Below are positions 35,119-43,331 of a stretch of 64,000 bases of DNA, piece after piece (the first letter of the stretch is position 1; each line of letters opens with the position of its first letter). The notes beneath the pieces are model-generated. The model saw only the letters and a list, made by a program, of their open reading frames with translations. It ran no database searches and had not been told where the DNA came from. Position numbers and translations under genes: made by a program. Source of the DNA: Streptomyces sp. BK239 (GTDB lineage: Bacteria > Actinomycetota > Actinomycetes > Streptomycetales > Streptomycetaceae); the NCBI RefSeq assembly GCF_004217285.1, contig NZ_SHKS01000002.1:372001-436000 (forward strand), written 5' to 3'.

Positions 35119-35751
35119 TCACGCCTCCCGCAGCGCCTTGGCCAGCGGGCCCTCACCGCTCACGCCGACGCGCCCGGCCCGCACCGCGTCGGGCAGGGTC
35201 AACTGCCCGCGCGCGAGGGCCTCCGCGGTTCCGGCGTCCAGGGTGAGACGCGCGTCGGGCTCGCCGGGCGCGGGGCCTTCGCCGTATACGGGCGCGTCCC
35301 GAGCACCCACCAGAAGATGGAACTCGCCTTCTTCCAACACCACTTCGACGGCTCCGTCGCCCTCGCCCTCCAGCGCGCGCAGCAACGGCAGCGCGAACCA
35401 GTGGGCGCGTACGGCGTCGGTGGGCTGCCGCTCCCCCAGTTCCCCCTGCCCCCACGCCCCGAGCGCCTGCAGGACCGGCAGCAAACCGCTCCCGCGCGCG
35501 GTGAGTTCGTACACGTAGGCCGCTCCGGGCGGGGGCAGCCTGCGGCGGGTGGCGAGGCCGTCCCGCTCCATGTCCCGCAGCCGGGAGGCAAGGACGTCCG
35601 TGCTGACGCCGGGCAGGTCGGCGTGCAGGTCGGTGTAGCGGCGCGGGCCGGCGAGCAGCTCCCGGACGATCAGCAGGGTCCAGCGGTCGCCGACGACGTC
35701 GAGCGCGCGGGCGGCGGAACAGTACTGGTCGTAGCTTCGGCGACGAGACAT
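35119..35751 (-). CDS. HxlR-family regulator with SCP2-like C-terminal domain
   Basis: 210 residues. The HxlR winged helix (1-105) begins YDQYCSAARALDVVGDRWTLLIVRELLAGPRRYTDL with the typical redox-capable Cys near residue 10. A C-terminal domain of about 90 residues (ARLTLDAGTAEALARGQLTLPDAVRAGRV) resembles the SCP2/sterol-carrier-like extension seen in this subfamily. It is divergent from the aminotransferase, with two TTGG-N5-CCAA sites in the gap. The ATG at 35751 is used; an in-frame ATG at 35769 is possible. Confidence 0.9.
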   Translation of the reverse strand: MSRRRSYDQYCSAARALDVVGDRWTLLIVRELLAGPRRYTDLHADLPGVSTDVLASRLRDMERDGLATRRRLPPPGAAYVYELTARGSGLLPVLQALGAWGQGELGERQPTDAVRAHWFALPLLRALEGEGDGAVEVVLEEGEFHLLVGARDAPVYGEGPAPGEPDARLTLDAGTAEALARGQLTLPDAVRAGRVGVSGEGPLAKALREA

Positions 35752-35773
35752 GCGAGGCAGTCTAGACATGTCG

Positions 35774-35807
35774 TTGGACTTTCCAAGCGGTGACTTGGTA
35801 AAACCAA
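35774..35807. promoter_or_regulatory. Tandem HxlR operator
   Basis: Two identical-pattern palindromes TTGG-N5-CCAA at 35774-35786 and 35795-35807, 21 bp centre to centre (two helical turns), in the 81-bp gap between the divergent HxlR and aminotransferase genes. Suits two dimers binding on the same DNA face. Confidence 0.7.
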
Positions 35808-35832
35808 GCAACCCCAGATACCGGAGGGACCC

Positions 35833-37041
35833 ATGGAGTTCCGGCAGTCGAACAAGCTCAGCGAGGTCTGTTACGAGATCCGCGGCCCGGTGATCGAGCA
35901 CGCCAACGCGCTGGAGGAGGCGGGCCACAGCGTGCTGCGCCTGAACACGGGCAACCCCGCGCTGTTCGGCTTCGAGGCGCCGGAGGAGATCATCCAGGAC
36001 ATGATCCGGATGCTTCCCCAGGCCCACGGGTACACGGACTCGCGCGGCGTCCTGTCCGCCCGCCGGGCGGTGGCCCAGCGCTACCAGAGCCGGGGCCTGG
36101 AGGTCGACGTCGACGACGTCTTCCTGGGCAACGGCGTCTCCGAGCTGGTCTCCATGGCCGTGCAGGCGCTGGTGGAGGACGGCGACGAGATCCTCATCCC
36201 GGCCCCCGACTTCCCGCTGTGGACGGCGGTGACGACCCTCGCCGGCGGCAAGGCGGTCCACTACCTCTGCGACGAGCAGTCGGAGTGGTACCCGGACCTG
36301 GACGACATGGCGTCGAAGATCACCGACCGCACCAAGGCCGTCGTGATCATCAACCCGAACAACCCCACCGGGGCGGTCTACCCCAAGGAGATCATCGAGG
36401 GCATCCTCGACCTGGCCCGCCGCCACGGCCTGATGGTGTTCGCCGACGAGATCTACGACCAGATCCTCTACGACGACGCCGTCCACCACTCGGCCGCCGC
36501 GCTCGCCCCCGACCTGGTCGTCCTGACCTTCTGCGGACTGTCCAAGACGTACCGGGTCGCGGGCTTCCGCTCGGGCTGGCTGGTGGTCACCGGCCCCCGG
36601 CAGCACGCCAGGGACTACCTGGAGGGCCTGACCATGCTGGCCTCCATGCGCCTGTGCGCCAACGCGCCCGCCCAGTACGCCATTCAGGCCGCGCTGGGCG
36701 GCCGGCAGTCCATCAGCGAGCTGACCGCGCCCGGCGGCCGGCTGCGCGAACAGCGGGACGTGGTCTTCGAAAAGCTCAACGAGATCCCGGGCGTCTCCTG
36801 CGTCAAGCCCAAGGGCGCGCTGTACGCCTTCCCGCGCCTGGACCCGGCGGTGCACCGGATCCACGACGACGAGAAGTTCGTCCTGGACCTCCTCCTGCGC
36901 GAGAAGATCCAGGTGGTCCAGGGAACCGGCTTCAACTGGCCCTCCCCGGACCACTTCCGCATCCTGACGCTGCCCCACGCGGAGGACCTGGAGGCGGCGA
37001 TCGGGAGGATCGGGCGGTTCCTCGGGGGATACCGGCAGTAG
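35833..37041 (+). CDS. PLP-dependent aminotransferase (AlaA-like)
   Basis: 402 residues, fold-type I class I/II. The substrate-binding NTGNPALFGF start, the NPNNPTGAVY loop, FADEIYDQI (Asp that contacts the pyridine nitrogen), and the Schiff-base lysine in FCGLSKTYRVAGFRSGW are all present. Closest in pattern to alanine-forming transaminases that use glutamate and pyruvate. The ATG has GGAGGGACCC upstream. Probably controlled by the divergent HxlR protein. Confidence 0.92.
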   Translation: MEFRQSNKLSEVCYEIRGPVIEHANALEEAGHSVLRLNTGNPALFGFEAPEEIIQDMIRMLPQAHGYTDSRGVLSARRAVAQRYQSRGLEVDVDDVFLGNGVSELVSMAVQALVEDGDEILIPAPDFPLWTAVTTLAGGKAVHYLCDEQSEWYPDLDDMASKITDRTKAVVIINPNNPTGAVYPKEIIEGILDLARRHGLMVFADEIYDQILYDDAVHHSAAALAPDLVVLTFCGLSKTYRVAGFRSGWLVVTGPRQHARDYLEGLTMLASMRLCANAPAQYAIQAALGGRQSISELTAPGGRLREQRDVVFEKLNEIPGVSCVKPKGALYAFPRLDPAVHRIHDDEKFVLDLLLREKIQVVQGTGFNWPSPDHFRILTLPHAEDLEAAIGRIGRFLGGYRQ

Positions 37042-37061
37042 GACCCCCGGGCGTCGAGTCT

Positions 37062-37508
37062 TCAGCCGAGCGCGACCTCGCACCACACCGTCTTGCTGAA
37101 GCCGTCGCCCCACGTCGCCCCCCAGTGGCTCGACAGCGCCTCGACCAGGAGCAGACCCCGGCCGGACTCGGCGTCCGCGGCGGGCGGCCGGAGGGTGCCG
37201 GGCGTGGGTGGGCGGCGGCCCGGACGGGGGTCGGTCACCTCGATGCGAAGGGTGGCGTCCTGCGGGTAGAGCGTCAGGCGGAGCCTGAAGTCACGGCCCC
37301 GCTCCCTGCCGTGCCGTACGGCGTTCGCCGCGAGTTCGGCGACGAGGAGCGCGGCGGTGCCGTTCGCGTCCGTCGCGTAGGGCCAGCCCCAGGTGTCGAG
37401 TTGTTCGGCCGTCAGGCGCCGGGCGAGGCGGGCGCCCCTGGGGGTGGCGGAGAGCCGGACCGTGGACTGACGCGTGGTGGGGGCCGACTGGGCGATCTCC
37501 GAGTTCAT
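37062..37508 (-). CDS. RsbW-like ATP-binding protein
   Basis: 148 residues of the HATPase_c_2 (anti-sigma-kinase-like) fold: N-box ELAANAVRHG, G1-box VTDPRPG and G2-box ESGRGLLLVEALSSHWG. Streptomyces has many such stand-alone proteins; they commonly accompany WhiJ/DUF397 pairs, as here, where the helix-turn-helix gene is divergent 156 bp away. Whether it has kinase activity or only binds a regulator is unknown. Confidence 0.88.
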   Translation of the reverse strand: MNSEIAQSAPTTRQSTVRLSATPRGARLARRLTAEQLDTWGWPYATDANGTAALLVAELAANAVRHGRERGRDFRLRLTLYPQDATLRIEVTDPRPGRRPPTPGTLRPPAADAESGRGLLLVEALSSHWGATWGDGFSKTVWCEVALG

Positions 37509-37664
37509 GTCACTCAGCGTGGTCGATCGACTCTACTCTGAACAGGAACGTCAGCGGTACGCAGCGTCACTGTCCGGTCGCCGTCCGGGTCTGTCCGGGC
37601 GGCGACGCGTGACGCGTGGGGCCGGTGGGGAGTTGGGATCGAACGGCACGAGGAGGTGTCCGGG

Positions 37665-38516
37665 GTGGGCGCGACGGGACAGGGGCACGTCGAGGAACCG
37701 CACGTCGACGACGAGGAGTCGACGGCGGTGCTGCGGACCGTCGGCAAGGTCATCAAGATGTTCCGGGAGCGAAAGGGCTGGACCCAGGCCGAGTTGGGGG
37801 CGGCGGTCGGGTACAGCGAGGAGCAGGTGTCCTCGGTGGAGCGCGGACGACGGGCGCCGAAGCCGCAGTTCCTGGAGGCGGCGGACGAGGCGCTGTCGGC
37901 GGGTGGGCTGATCGCCGGGCTGCGCAAGGACGTGGAGGAGGCCCGGTACCCGAAGAAGGTGCGGGATCTGAAGAAGCTGGAGGGGGAAGCGGTCGAGATC
38001 TGCGCCTACGACAACTCCGTGGTCAACGGGTTGTTGCAGACGGAGGAGTATCTGCGGGCGGTGTTCGGGACGCGACGACCGGCGTTCTCCGAGGAGGAGA
38101 TCGAGCGGCTCGTCGCCGCTCGGCTCGCGCGCCAAAAGATCATCGACGGCTCACAGACGATCCCGGCCTTCAGCTTCGTCCACGACGAGGCGAGCCTGCG
38201 TCGGCGGGTCGGGGGCAGAATGGTGTGGCGTCAGCAGCTCGAACGGCTGCTGGAGGTCGGGCAGATGCGCAACGTGGAGATCCAGGTGCTGCCTCTGGAC
38301 AGTGAGGACAACCCGGGACTCGACGGCCCGTTCCACCTGCTGCGACTCAGGGAGGACAACACGGTGGCACACAGCGACATTCAGCTGGTCAGCCGACTGA
38401 TCTCGGACCGTAAAGAAATCCAGATCCTTGAGCTGCGCTATGGCATGATCCGCGCGCAGGCTCTCACTCCGCGGGAGTCGCTGGCCTTCATCGAGAAACT
38501 CCTTGGAGAGACATGA
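37665..38516 (+). CDS. WhiJ-like XRE regulator (DUF5753/Scr1 type)
   Basis: 283 residues. An N-terminal XRE helix-turn-helix (about 25-80: VIKMFRERKGWTQAELGAAVGYSEEQVSSVERGRR) is joined to the DUF5753 domain (about 100-275, IQVLPL, FHLLRL). The GTG at 37665 is favoured because AGGAGG (37651-37656) lies 8 nt upstream; the GTG at 37656 would overlap that ribosome-binding site. Overlaps the DUF397 gene by ATGA. Such pairs control development or antibiotic production, in the manner of whiJ. Confidence 0.92.
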   Translation: MGATGQGHVEEPHVDDEESTAVLRTVGKVIKMFRERKGWTQAELGAAVGYSEEQVSSVERGRRAPKPQFLEAADEALSAGGLIAGLRKDVEEARYPKKVRDLKKLEGEAVEICAYDNSVVNGLLQTEEYLRAVFGTRRPAFSEEEIERLVAARLARQKIIDGSQTIPAFSFVHDEASLRRRVGGRMVWRQQLERLLEVGQMRNVEIQVLPLDSEDNPGLDGPFHLLRLREDNTVAHSDIQLVSRLISDRKEIQILELRYGMIRAQALTPRESLAFIEKLLGET

Positions 38517-38719
38517 GCGTGCAGCCTCCAGTTGATGACGGCTCCGAGCCGAAGTGGTTCAAGAGCAGCCACAGCAATCCCGACGGTGCGGCTTGCGTCG
38601 AAATCGCGGTCACCCCCGGCGACATCCGCATTCGGGACTCGAAGATCGCAACAGGCCCCCAACTCGCCTTCGGCCCCACGCAGTGGGCCGCCTTCGTCAC
38701 GTACGCCGCCGACCGCTGA
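38513..38719 (+). CDS. DUF397 small protein, WhiJ partner
   Basis: 68 residues with the family's core: KWFKSSHSNPDGAACVEIAV followed by IRDSKIATGPQLAFGPTQWAAFV. DUF397 proteins bind and regulate their XRE partner. Translationally coupled to the upstream regulator by an ATGA overlap. Confidence 0.94.
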   Translation: MSVQPPVDDGSEPKWFKSSHSNPDGAACVEIAVTPGDIRIRDSKIATGPQLAFGPTQWAAFVTYAADR

Positions 38720-38770
38720 CGGGGCACGCGGCGTCGGCGTCGCCGGGCGCGCTGTGCGAGCCTGTGTCGC

Positions 38771-39376
38771 ATGGGTGATCTTTTTCTCGTCCGGCACGGA
38801 GAGACCTCGTGGTCGCGTTCCGGCCGGCACACCGGATCGACGGACGTCCCGCTCACCGAGCACGGCCGGGACGAGGCGCGGCGGCTGGCGCCGCTGATCC
38901 GGTCGCACCGGATCGGCGCCGCGTTCGTCAGCCCCGCGCAGCGCGCGCGGGAGACCGCCGAGCTGATCGGGCTCGGCCCGCACGAGCCGCAGGTCGACGC
39001 GGATCTGCGGGAGTGGGACTACGGCGGCTACGAGGGCATCACCACCGTGGAGATCCATCGTGAGCGGCCCGACTGGTTCCTGTTCACGGACGGGGTCGCG
39101 CCGGGACCGCCCGAGCATCCCGGGGAGAGCCCGGAGCAGGTCGGGGAACGGGCCGACCGGATGCTGGCCAAGGTGGACGCGGCGTTCGCGAACACCGAGG
39201 GGTGCGTGGTGCTGGTGGCGCACGGCCACTTCCTGCGGGTCCTCACGGCGCGCCGGCTCGGGCTGCCGCCGTCCTCGGGCGCGCTGTTCCAGCTGGCCAC
39301 GGGCACGCTGTGCCGCCTGGGGACGGAGCACGGGCGGCCGGTGATCGCGGGGTGGAACATCCGCCCGGGCGGCTGA
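38771..39376 (+). CDS. Histidine phosphatase family protein
   Basis: 201 residues of the phosphoglycerate-mutase-like superfamily. The catalytic LVRHGETSW (RHG with the phospho-accepting His near residue 9), the Arg in SPAQRARETAEL, the acid in LREWDYGGYEG and the second His in LVAHGHFLRVL are all intact. It is cytoplasmic; the small-molecule substrate is not predictable. The stand-alone TnpB element's right end begins 33 bp past its stop. Confidence 0.93.
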   Translation: MGDLFLVRHGETSWSRSGRHTGSTDVPLTEHGRDEARRLAPLIRSHRIGAAFVSPAQRARETAELIGLGPHEPQVDADLREWDYGGYEGITTVEIHRERPDWFLFTDGVAPGPPEHPGESPEQVGERADRMLAKVDAAFANTEGCVVLVAHGHFLRVLTARRLGLPPSSGALFQLATGTLCRLGTEHGRPVIAGWNIRPGG

Positions 39377-39408
39377 CGGACCCGGGGGGAGGATGTCAGA
39401 CCCTCGTC

Positions 39409-39540
39409 TTGACATGCTCCTCGTCCTGAAGGGATGAGGATTCTGGCCTTCTCGATCGGTTGCCGTGCCGCTACGCGGCGCGGTTTCCGGTCGGGAATCC
39501 GTGGCTTCCTGTTTCTTCGCGCTGTGCCGGGATCGCTCCC
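39409..39540 (-). ncRNA. Putative omega-RNA overlapping the tnpB 3' end
   Basis: By analogy with known TnpB systems, the guide RNA is the 3' part of the tnpB transcript plus the right end, with the guide taken from the flank just beyond the element (here minus strand from 39408 downwards, towards the phosphatase gene). The hairpin 39419-39439 would be the last scaffold structure. The 5' limit given is a guess; only the right-end hairpin is directly seen. Confidence 0.4.
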
Positions 39541-40694
39541 GGTCTTACCGGCGCTCCGCAGGCCGATACCGCCAGTCCGGCGGCCGTCTCGATGTTGATC
39601 GCGGCGTTGTGGTCACGGTCGTGGACGGTGCCGCACGCGGGGCAGGTCCATTCCCGCACATTCAGGGGTTTGGGCCCGTCCACGGTGCCGCAGGCGTGGC
39701 AGGTCTGGGAGGTCGGTTCGAACCGGCCGATCTTGACCAGGGTGCGCCCGTACCGTTCTGCCTTGTACGCGAGCATGCTGATGAATGATGACCAGCCGGC
39801 GTCGTGCACGGACTTGGCCAGTCTGGTGCGGGCCAGTCCCGTCACCGACAGGTCCTCCACGGCGATCCCTTGGTTCTCGGCGATCAGCTGGGTGGAGAGC
39901 TGGTGGTGGAACTCGCGGCGCGCGTCACTGACCTTGGCGTGGGCGCGGGCGACTTTCAGGCGGGCCCTGGCCCGGTTCTTCGATCCCTTCTGCTTGCGGG
40001 ACAGCTCCCGCTGGGCCTTCTTCAGTTTCTTCTCCGCGCGCCGCAAAAAGCGCGGGGAGTCGATCTTCGTGCCGTCGGAGAGGACCGCGAAGTGGGTCAG
40101 GCCGAGGTCGATGCCGACGGTGCGGTCGGTCTGCGGCATGCGGGCGGCGTCGGCGGCGGTGTCGGTGTCGATGACGAACGAGGCGAAGTACCGTCCGGCC
40201 GCGTCCTTGATCACCGTGACGGAGGTCGGAGCGGCGGGCAGCGGACGGGACCATTTCACCTTCACCGCGCCGATCTTCGGCAGGTGCAGGCGGTGGCTGT
40301 CGGTGATGGTCCAGCGGGCGTTGGCGGTGAACCGGATCGACTGCCGAGCGTCCTTGCGGGACTTGAAGCGTGGTGCCCGAAGTTTCGGTCCTTTGCGGGA
40401 GCCGTTGAGGGAGGCGAAGAAGTTCTTGTACGCGGCCTCGGCGTCCCGCAGGGACTGCTGGAGCACCACCGCGGAAACCTCCCCCAGCCAGGACCGCTCG
40501 GCTGTCCGCTTCGCCTCGGTGATCAGCTTCCGCGACAGTTCACCGGCCGTCGGAAACGGCTGCCCGGCCCCGCGGGCGTCCTCGCGGGCACGCACGGCGT
40601 CGTTGAACACGACCCGCGCACACCCGAACGCCCTCGCCAACGCGGCCTGCTGGACGGTGTCGGGGTACAACCGATAGGCGTACCGAAGCTGCAT
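39471..40694 (-). CDS. tnpB: TnpB RNA-guided endonuclease
   Basis: 407 residues, the usual TnpB length. N-terminal MQLRYAYRLYPDTVQQAAL start, RuvC catalytic Asp in GIDLGLTHFAVLSDG, Glu in AVEDLSVTGLA, final Asp in DRDHNAAINI, and the zinc ribbon CHACG ... CPACG. All three acidic residues are intact, so nuclease activity is plausible. The ATG at 40694 begins family similarity; an extension to 40739 has none. The RNA guide would be made from the 3' end of the same transcript. Confidence 0.93.
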   Translation of the reverse strand: MQLRYAYRLYPDTVQQAALARAFGCARVVFNDAVRAREDARGAGQPFPTAGELSRKLITEAKRTAERSWLGEVSAVVLQQSLRDAEAAYKNFFASLNGSRKGPKLRAPRFKSRKDARQSIRFTANARWTITDSHRLHLPKIGAVKVKWSRPLPAAPTSVTVIKDAAGRYFASFVIDTDTAADAARMPQTDRTVGIDLGLTHFAVLSDGTKIDSPRFLRRAEKKLKKAQRELSRKQKGSKNRARARLKVARAHAKVSDARREFHHQLSTQLIAENQGIAVEDLSVTGLARTRLAKSVHDAGWSSFISMLAYKAERYGRTLVKIGRFEPTSQTCHACGTVDGPKPLNVREWTCPACGTVHDRDHNAAINIETAAGLAVSACGAPVRPGAIPAQREETGSHGFPTGNRAA

Positions 40695-40749
40695 GACGAT
40701 CACCTTAGAAGCCCGAACACCCACTGTCGCCGGGAACATGCGCGCGAGA

Positions 40750-40886
40750 GGTCACCGTGGCGTGCACTGCCCGGCTCCGCCGGAACGACACCGCGACGCT
40801 CCACGTCGCCACCACGAGATTCCCTTCACCCCCGGCCCGAAGGCCGGAGCACTGCGAATGAATCCCGGTAGCCTCGGAGGCGGTGG
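40750..40886. other. Structured flank upstream of tnpB, possible remnant of another element end
   Basis: Contains the hairpin CCGGCC-cgaa-GGCCGG (40832-40847; UUCG loop when read on the minus strand) followed on the minus strand by GGGGGTGAAGGGAATCTCG. Its form recalls right ends/omega-RNA scaffolds of other Streptomyces TnpB elements, but no second tnpB is present. May be a relic or the TnpB element's own left end. Confidence 0.3.
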
Positions 40887-41573
40887 GTGAACGGCAGGGG
40901 CGGGCCCGTCGTCCCCGTGGCCCGGAGGGGGTACGCCTTGACACGACCGCCGACCGCGGCGCAGCGGCGGGTGATCGACGCCGCCGATCCCGTCACCGGG
41001 CGGCTGCGGGGTACGGAGGCGCAGCTCGCGGCGCTGGTGGGGCGGGGGCTCGCCTTCCGGCATCCGCGCCCGCCGCACGACTGCTTCCTGACGCCCGCCG
41101 GGCAACGGATACGCGAGGCCGCGCCCGAACCGCCCCGTGCGGCCGAAGCGGCTCAGGAGGCGGCGGGCGCGGGCGGGGTGTTCGCCGCGCGGGTCGGCGG
41201 CGAGGAGGAGCCCGCGGTGGGGCCCTCCCGTGCCCGGGAGGTGCACAGCGCCTGGAAGGGGCTGCTGGAGCTGCGCCGGATGACCAATCCGGACGGTGCC
41301 GCGGACCGGCCGTGCGGGTGGGAGCGTACACATCTCGTGCGGGCCGCCGCGCTCGCCCTGGAGGCCGCCGGGCACCGCCCCGCAGGGCCGGACGGCGACG
41401 GCTACCGGGTCCGCGCGACGCCGCAGCCGGACGCCGTCGCGGTGCGCGGGCCGGACGCCGGGACGCTGCGGGCGTGCGCGGCGACGCTGGAAGGGGCGGG
41501 CTGGCAGGTCGGGGAGCACACCGACTCCCGCACGAGAGACCGCTACCTGCTGGCGTCCCCGCGCCGGGTGTGA
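40887..41573 (+). CDS. Hypothetical protein, winged-helix-like N-terminus
   Basis: 228 residues. The first half (PPTAAQRRVIDAADPVTGRLRG ... LVGRGLAFRHPRPPHDCFLTPAGQRIREA) has the rhythm of a winged helix; the second half repeats a pattern of arginine-rich helix and strand (HLVRAAALALEAAGHRP, DAGTLRACAATLEGAGWQV). No catalytic signature, signal or membrane segment. The GTG at 40887 has CGGAGG 6 nt upstream. I do not recognise the family. Confidence 0.75.
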   Translation: MNGRGGPVVPVARRGYALTRPPTAAQRRVIDAADPVTGRLRGTEAQLAALVGRGLAFRHPRPPHDCFLTPAGQRIREAAPEPPRAAEAAQEAAGAGGVFAARVGGEEEPAVGPSRAREVHSAWKGLLELRRMTNPDGAADRPCGWERTHLVRAAALALEAAGHRPAGPDGDGYRVRATPQPDAVAVRGPDAGTLRACAATLEGAGWQVGEHTDSRTRDRYLLASPRRV

Positions 41574-41605
41574 GGGGCGCGGCCGAGATGTGCCGATGCC
41601 GTCGG

Positions 41606-41836
41606 TCAGTGCAGGTCCCACAGAGCCGTCGAGGACGCGAGCCGAGATGAGAAGGCGTCGCTGAGGTGGCTCAGCCGCTCGGCAGTGAGTTCGAGGGCTC
41701 CAGTCGGTGCGGCGCTTCTCAGGGTCCGCAGTGCCGTCCTGTCGAGGGCCGACAGAGGCTGGGAGTCGGGGTCCGGGAGGGTATGAGGAACTGCTCGGGC
41801 ATCTCGGTGCCGGGGTGGAGCGAGGGGGCGTCCCAC
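41606..41836 (-). CDS. Doubtful small open frame
   Basis: 76 codons. The C-terminal 55 residues (PDSQPLSALDRTALRTLRSA, then ELTAERLSHLSDAFSSRLAS) look protein-like and helical, but there is no good ribosome-binding site and no recognised family. It could be the 3' remnant of a larger gene. The 275-bp stretch 41574-41848 holds nothing else. Confidence 0.25.
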   Translation of the reverse strand: MGRPLAPPRHRDARAVPHTLPDPDSQPLSALDRTALRTLRSAAPTGALELTAERLSHLSDAFSSRLASSTALWDLH

Positions 41837-41848
41837 CCCGGCCGGGTC

Positions 41849-43117
41849 TCATCGGATGTGCTTCGCCAGCTTGGTGGCGGCGTTGAGGAGGTGTTCCAGG
41901 GGGCCTCGGCGGAAGAAGCGGGACCAGATCGCGGCGAACACGGTCGCCCCGAGGACGAACATGATGAGCGGCACCCATGACTGCTGGGTGCCGGTCCCGG
42001 CGGGCACGGACAGCGCGGACTGGGCGAGGAAGTGGCCGACGTAGGCGGTCAGGGACATGGTGCCCACGGCGATGACCGGCTTGGCCAGGCGGCGCAGTCG
42101 CGGCAGGCGGTCCATCGCCACCGTCGCGCCCACGATCACGAGGATCGCGACGCCTACGCTGCCGATGATGTCGAACGTGGTCCCGCTGTGCGGCCCGCCC
42201 TTCAGCAGGAACGACGCGGACATCTCGGGGAACGATCCCCCGTCCGGGGGCATCGAACCGCCGGCAGGGGGCATCGAACCGGAGCCGCCGGACGAGGACC
42301 CGTCTTCCGCCATGCTCCTCAACGCGCCCGATCCGGCGAGCAGCAGGGACATGCCGTAGGCGGCCGCGGTGAGGGAGGCGCCGAGCGCGGCGAGGCGCTT
42401 CTGAACGGTGCCGGAGGACAGGTCGAGGCGGCCCAGTGCCATGCCCGCGATCACGAACGACATCCACGTGAGCGCCGGGTAGAAGCCGGTGAGCAGCAGG
42501 TCGAGCACTCCCACCTCGCTGAGGCGGCGGAGCGGGTCGTGGGCGTTGATGCTCTCCTGGACCGACGAAGTCAGCAGCGAGGTCAGGACATACGCCAACT
42601 GCGGTGCGACGAGGGCGAACGCGGCCGCGACGATCGCGAGTGTCCTGGCACGCAGTCGCACCAGGGGAAGGGCCAGCAGGAAGTAGACCCCGTAGAAGCC
42701 GAGGATGATCACTCCCCCGTACTCCATCGCCAGCACGGTGCCCAGCACCAGAAGGACCGCGGCGCGGATCGCGATGCGGGCCTTCGCCTGCCGGCCCGCC
42801 AGGCCCGTCTTCGGCTCGCGGCGGCCGGCGATCAGCATCAGAGAGAACCCGGCGAGAGTGGCGAACAGGACCGACGAGTGGCCGTCCGCCATGTAGCGGA
42901 TCCAGCTCGCCACGCCGGTCGTGGCGGACAGCGGGGGGCCGATGTGCACGACGTACATGCCGAACACCGCCAGCGCGCGGGCCAGGTCCACCCCGACGAG
43001 GCGTCCCGTCGAAGGACCGGCCGAGGCCGGCACGGCGGACTCGGGGGAGGTTAGGGGCGGCGGAGGTGGGTTCTCCGGGAGAGCTGACGTCTCCTGCGGC
43101 GGCTGCGTCTGTGTCAT
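41849..43117 (-). CDS. DUF418/HGSNAT-like polytopic membrane protein, copy 1
   Basis: 422 residues, about ten membrane helices. The N-terminus (GRLVGVDLARALAVFGMYVVHIGPP) matches HGSNAT_cat/DUF418 acyltransferase-like proteins, and the C-terminus FFRRGPLEHLLNAATKLAKH is the DUF418 ending. An extracytoplasmic loop near residues 255-290 is Gly/Ser/Pro/Met-rich (GSMPPAGGSMPPDGG). The paralogue at 47364-48659 shares whole blocks (e.g. FATLAGFSL and EPKTGLAGRQAKARI). Substrate unknown; acyl transfer across the membrane is inferred from the family. The start is supported by a GCGAGGTT block conserved before both paralogues. Confidence 0.87.
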   Translation of the reverse strand: MTQTQPPQETSALPENPPPPPLTSPESAVPASAGPSTGRLVGVDLARALAVFGMYVVHIGPPLSATTGVASWIRYMADGHSSVLFATLAGFSLMLIAGRREPKTGLAGRQAKARIAIRAAVLLVLGTVLAMEYGGVIILGFYGVYFLLALPLVRLRARTLAIVAAAFALVAPQLAYVLTSLLTSSVQESINAHDPLRRLSEVGVLDLLLTGFYPALTWMSFVIAGMALGRLDLSSGTVQKRLAALGASLTAAAYGMSLLLAGSGALRSMAEDGSSSGGSGSMPPAGGSMPPDGGSFPEMSASFLLKGGPHSGTTFDIIGSVGVAILVIVGATVAMDRLPRLRRLAKPVIAVGTMSLTAYVGHFLAQSALSVPAGTGTQQSWVPLIMFVLGATVFAAIWSRFFRRGPLEHLLNAATKLAKHIR

Positions 43118-43150
43118 ACGGCGAACCTCGCGCGGAGTTCAGGGTGCGGG

Positions 43151-43212
43151 CCATCCGGCAGGCTTCAGTGACGCCCCCGCCGACCGGCGGGTACCGCCCT
43201 GCCGACCGGCGG
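43151..43212. promoter_or_regulatory. Conserved upstream block of DUF418 copy 1 with two 22-bp-spaced boxes
   Basis: Reading away from the gene: CCATCC (43151), GGCTTCAG (43161-43168), then GCCGACCGGC at 43179-43188 and again at 43201-43210, exactly 22 bp apart. The same blocks with the same internal distances precede copy 2 (48692-48751). Candidate binding site for a regulator shared by both copies. Confidence 0.6.
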
Positions 43213-43331
43213 AACCTCGTCCCCGGCCCGGTCCGGTGCGACCGGGCGGTGATCTTGTCCAGCCACTCGGCGGGGGTGGACCCGACGGTTGCCGGGTGGG
43301 TGCGGGACGGCCGGGCTTCCAGGGTCGAGGC

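Larger units (their letters stand above)
39409..40740 (-). mobile_element. Stand-alone TnpB element (IS1341/IS605-like), left end uncertain
   Basis: A tnpB gene without a tnpA transposase. The right end shows the layout of IS605-type elements: a subterminal hairpin at 39419-39439 (8-bp stem with one G-T pair), then CATGTCAA (minus strand) ending at about 39409. The left boundary could not be placed: the sequence between 40695 and 40886 contains candidate hairpins but no clear counterpart. Without TnpA it can move only in trans. Confidence 0.6.

Noticed and set aside
37656-38516. Start of the WhiJ-like gene at 37656
   Set aside because: That GTG overlaps the AGGAGG ribosome-binding site; the in-frame GTG at 37665 has proper spacing.
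39717-39730. tRNA T-arm-like GGTTCGAA
   Set aside because: Lies inside tnpB and no cloverleaf can be built around it.
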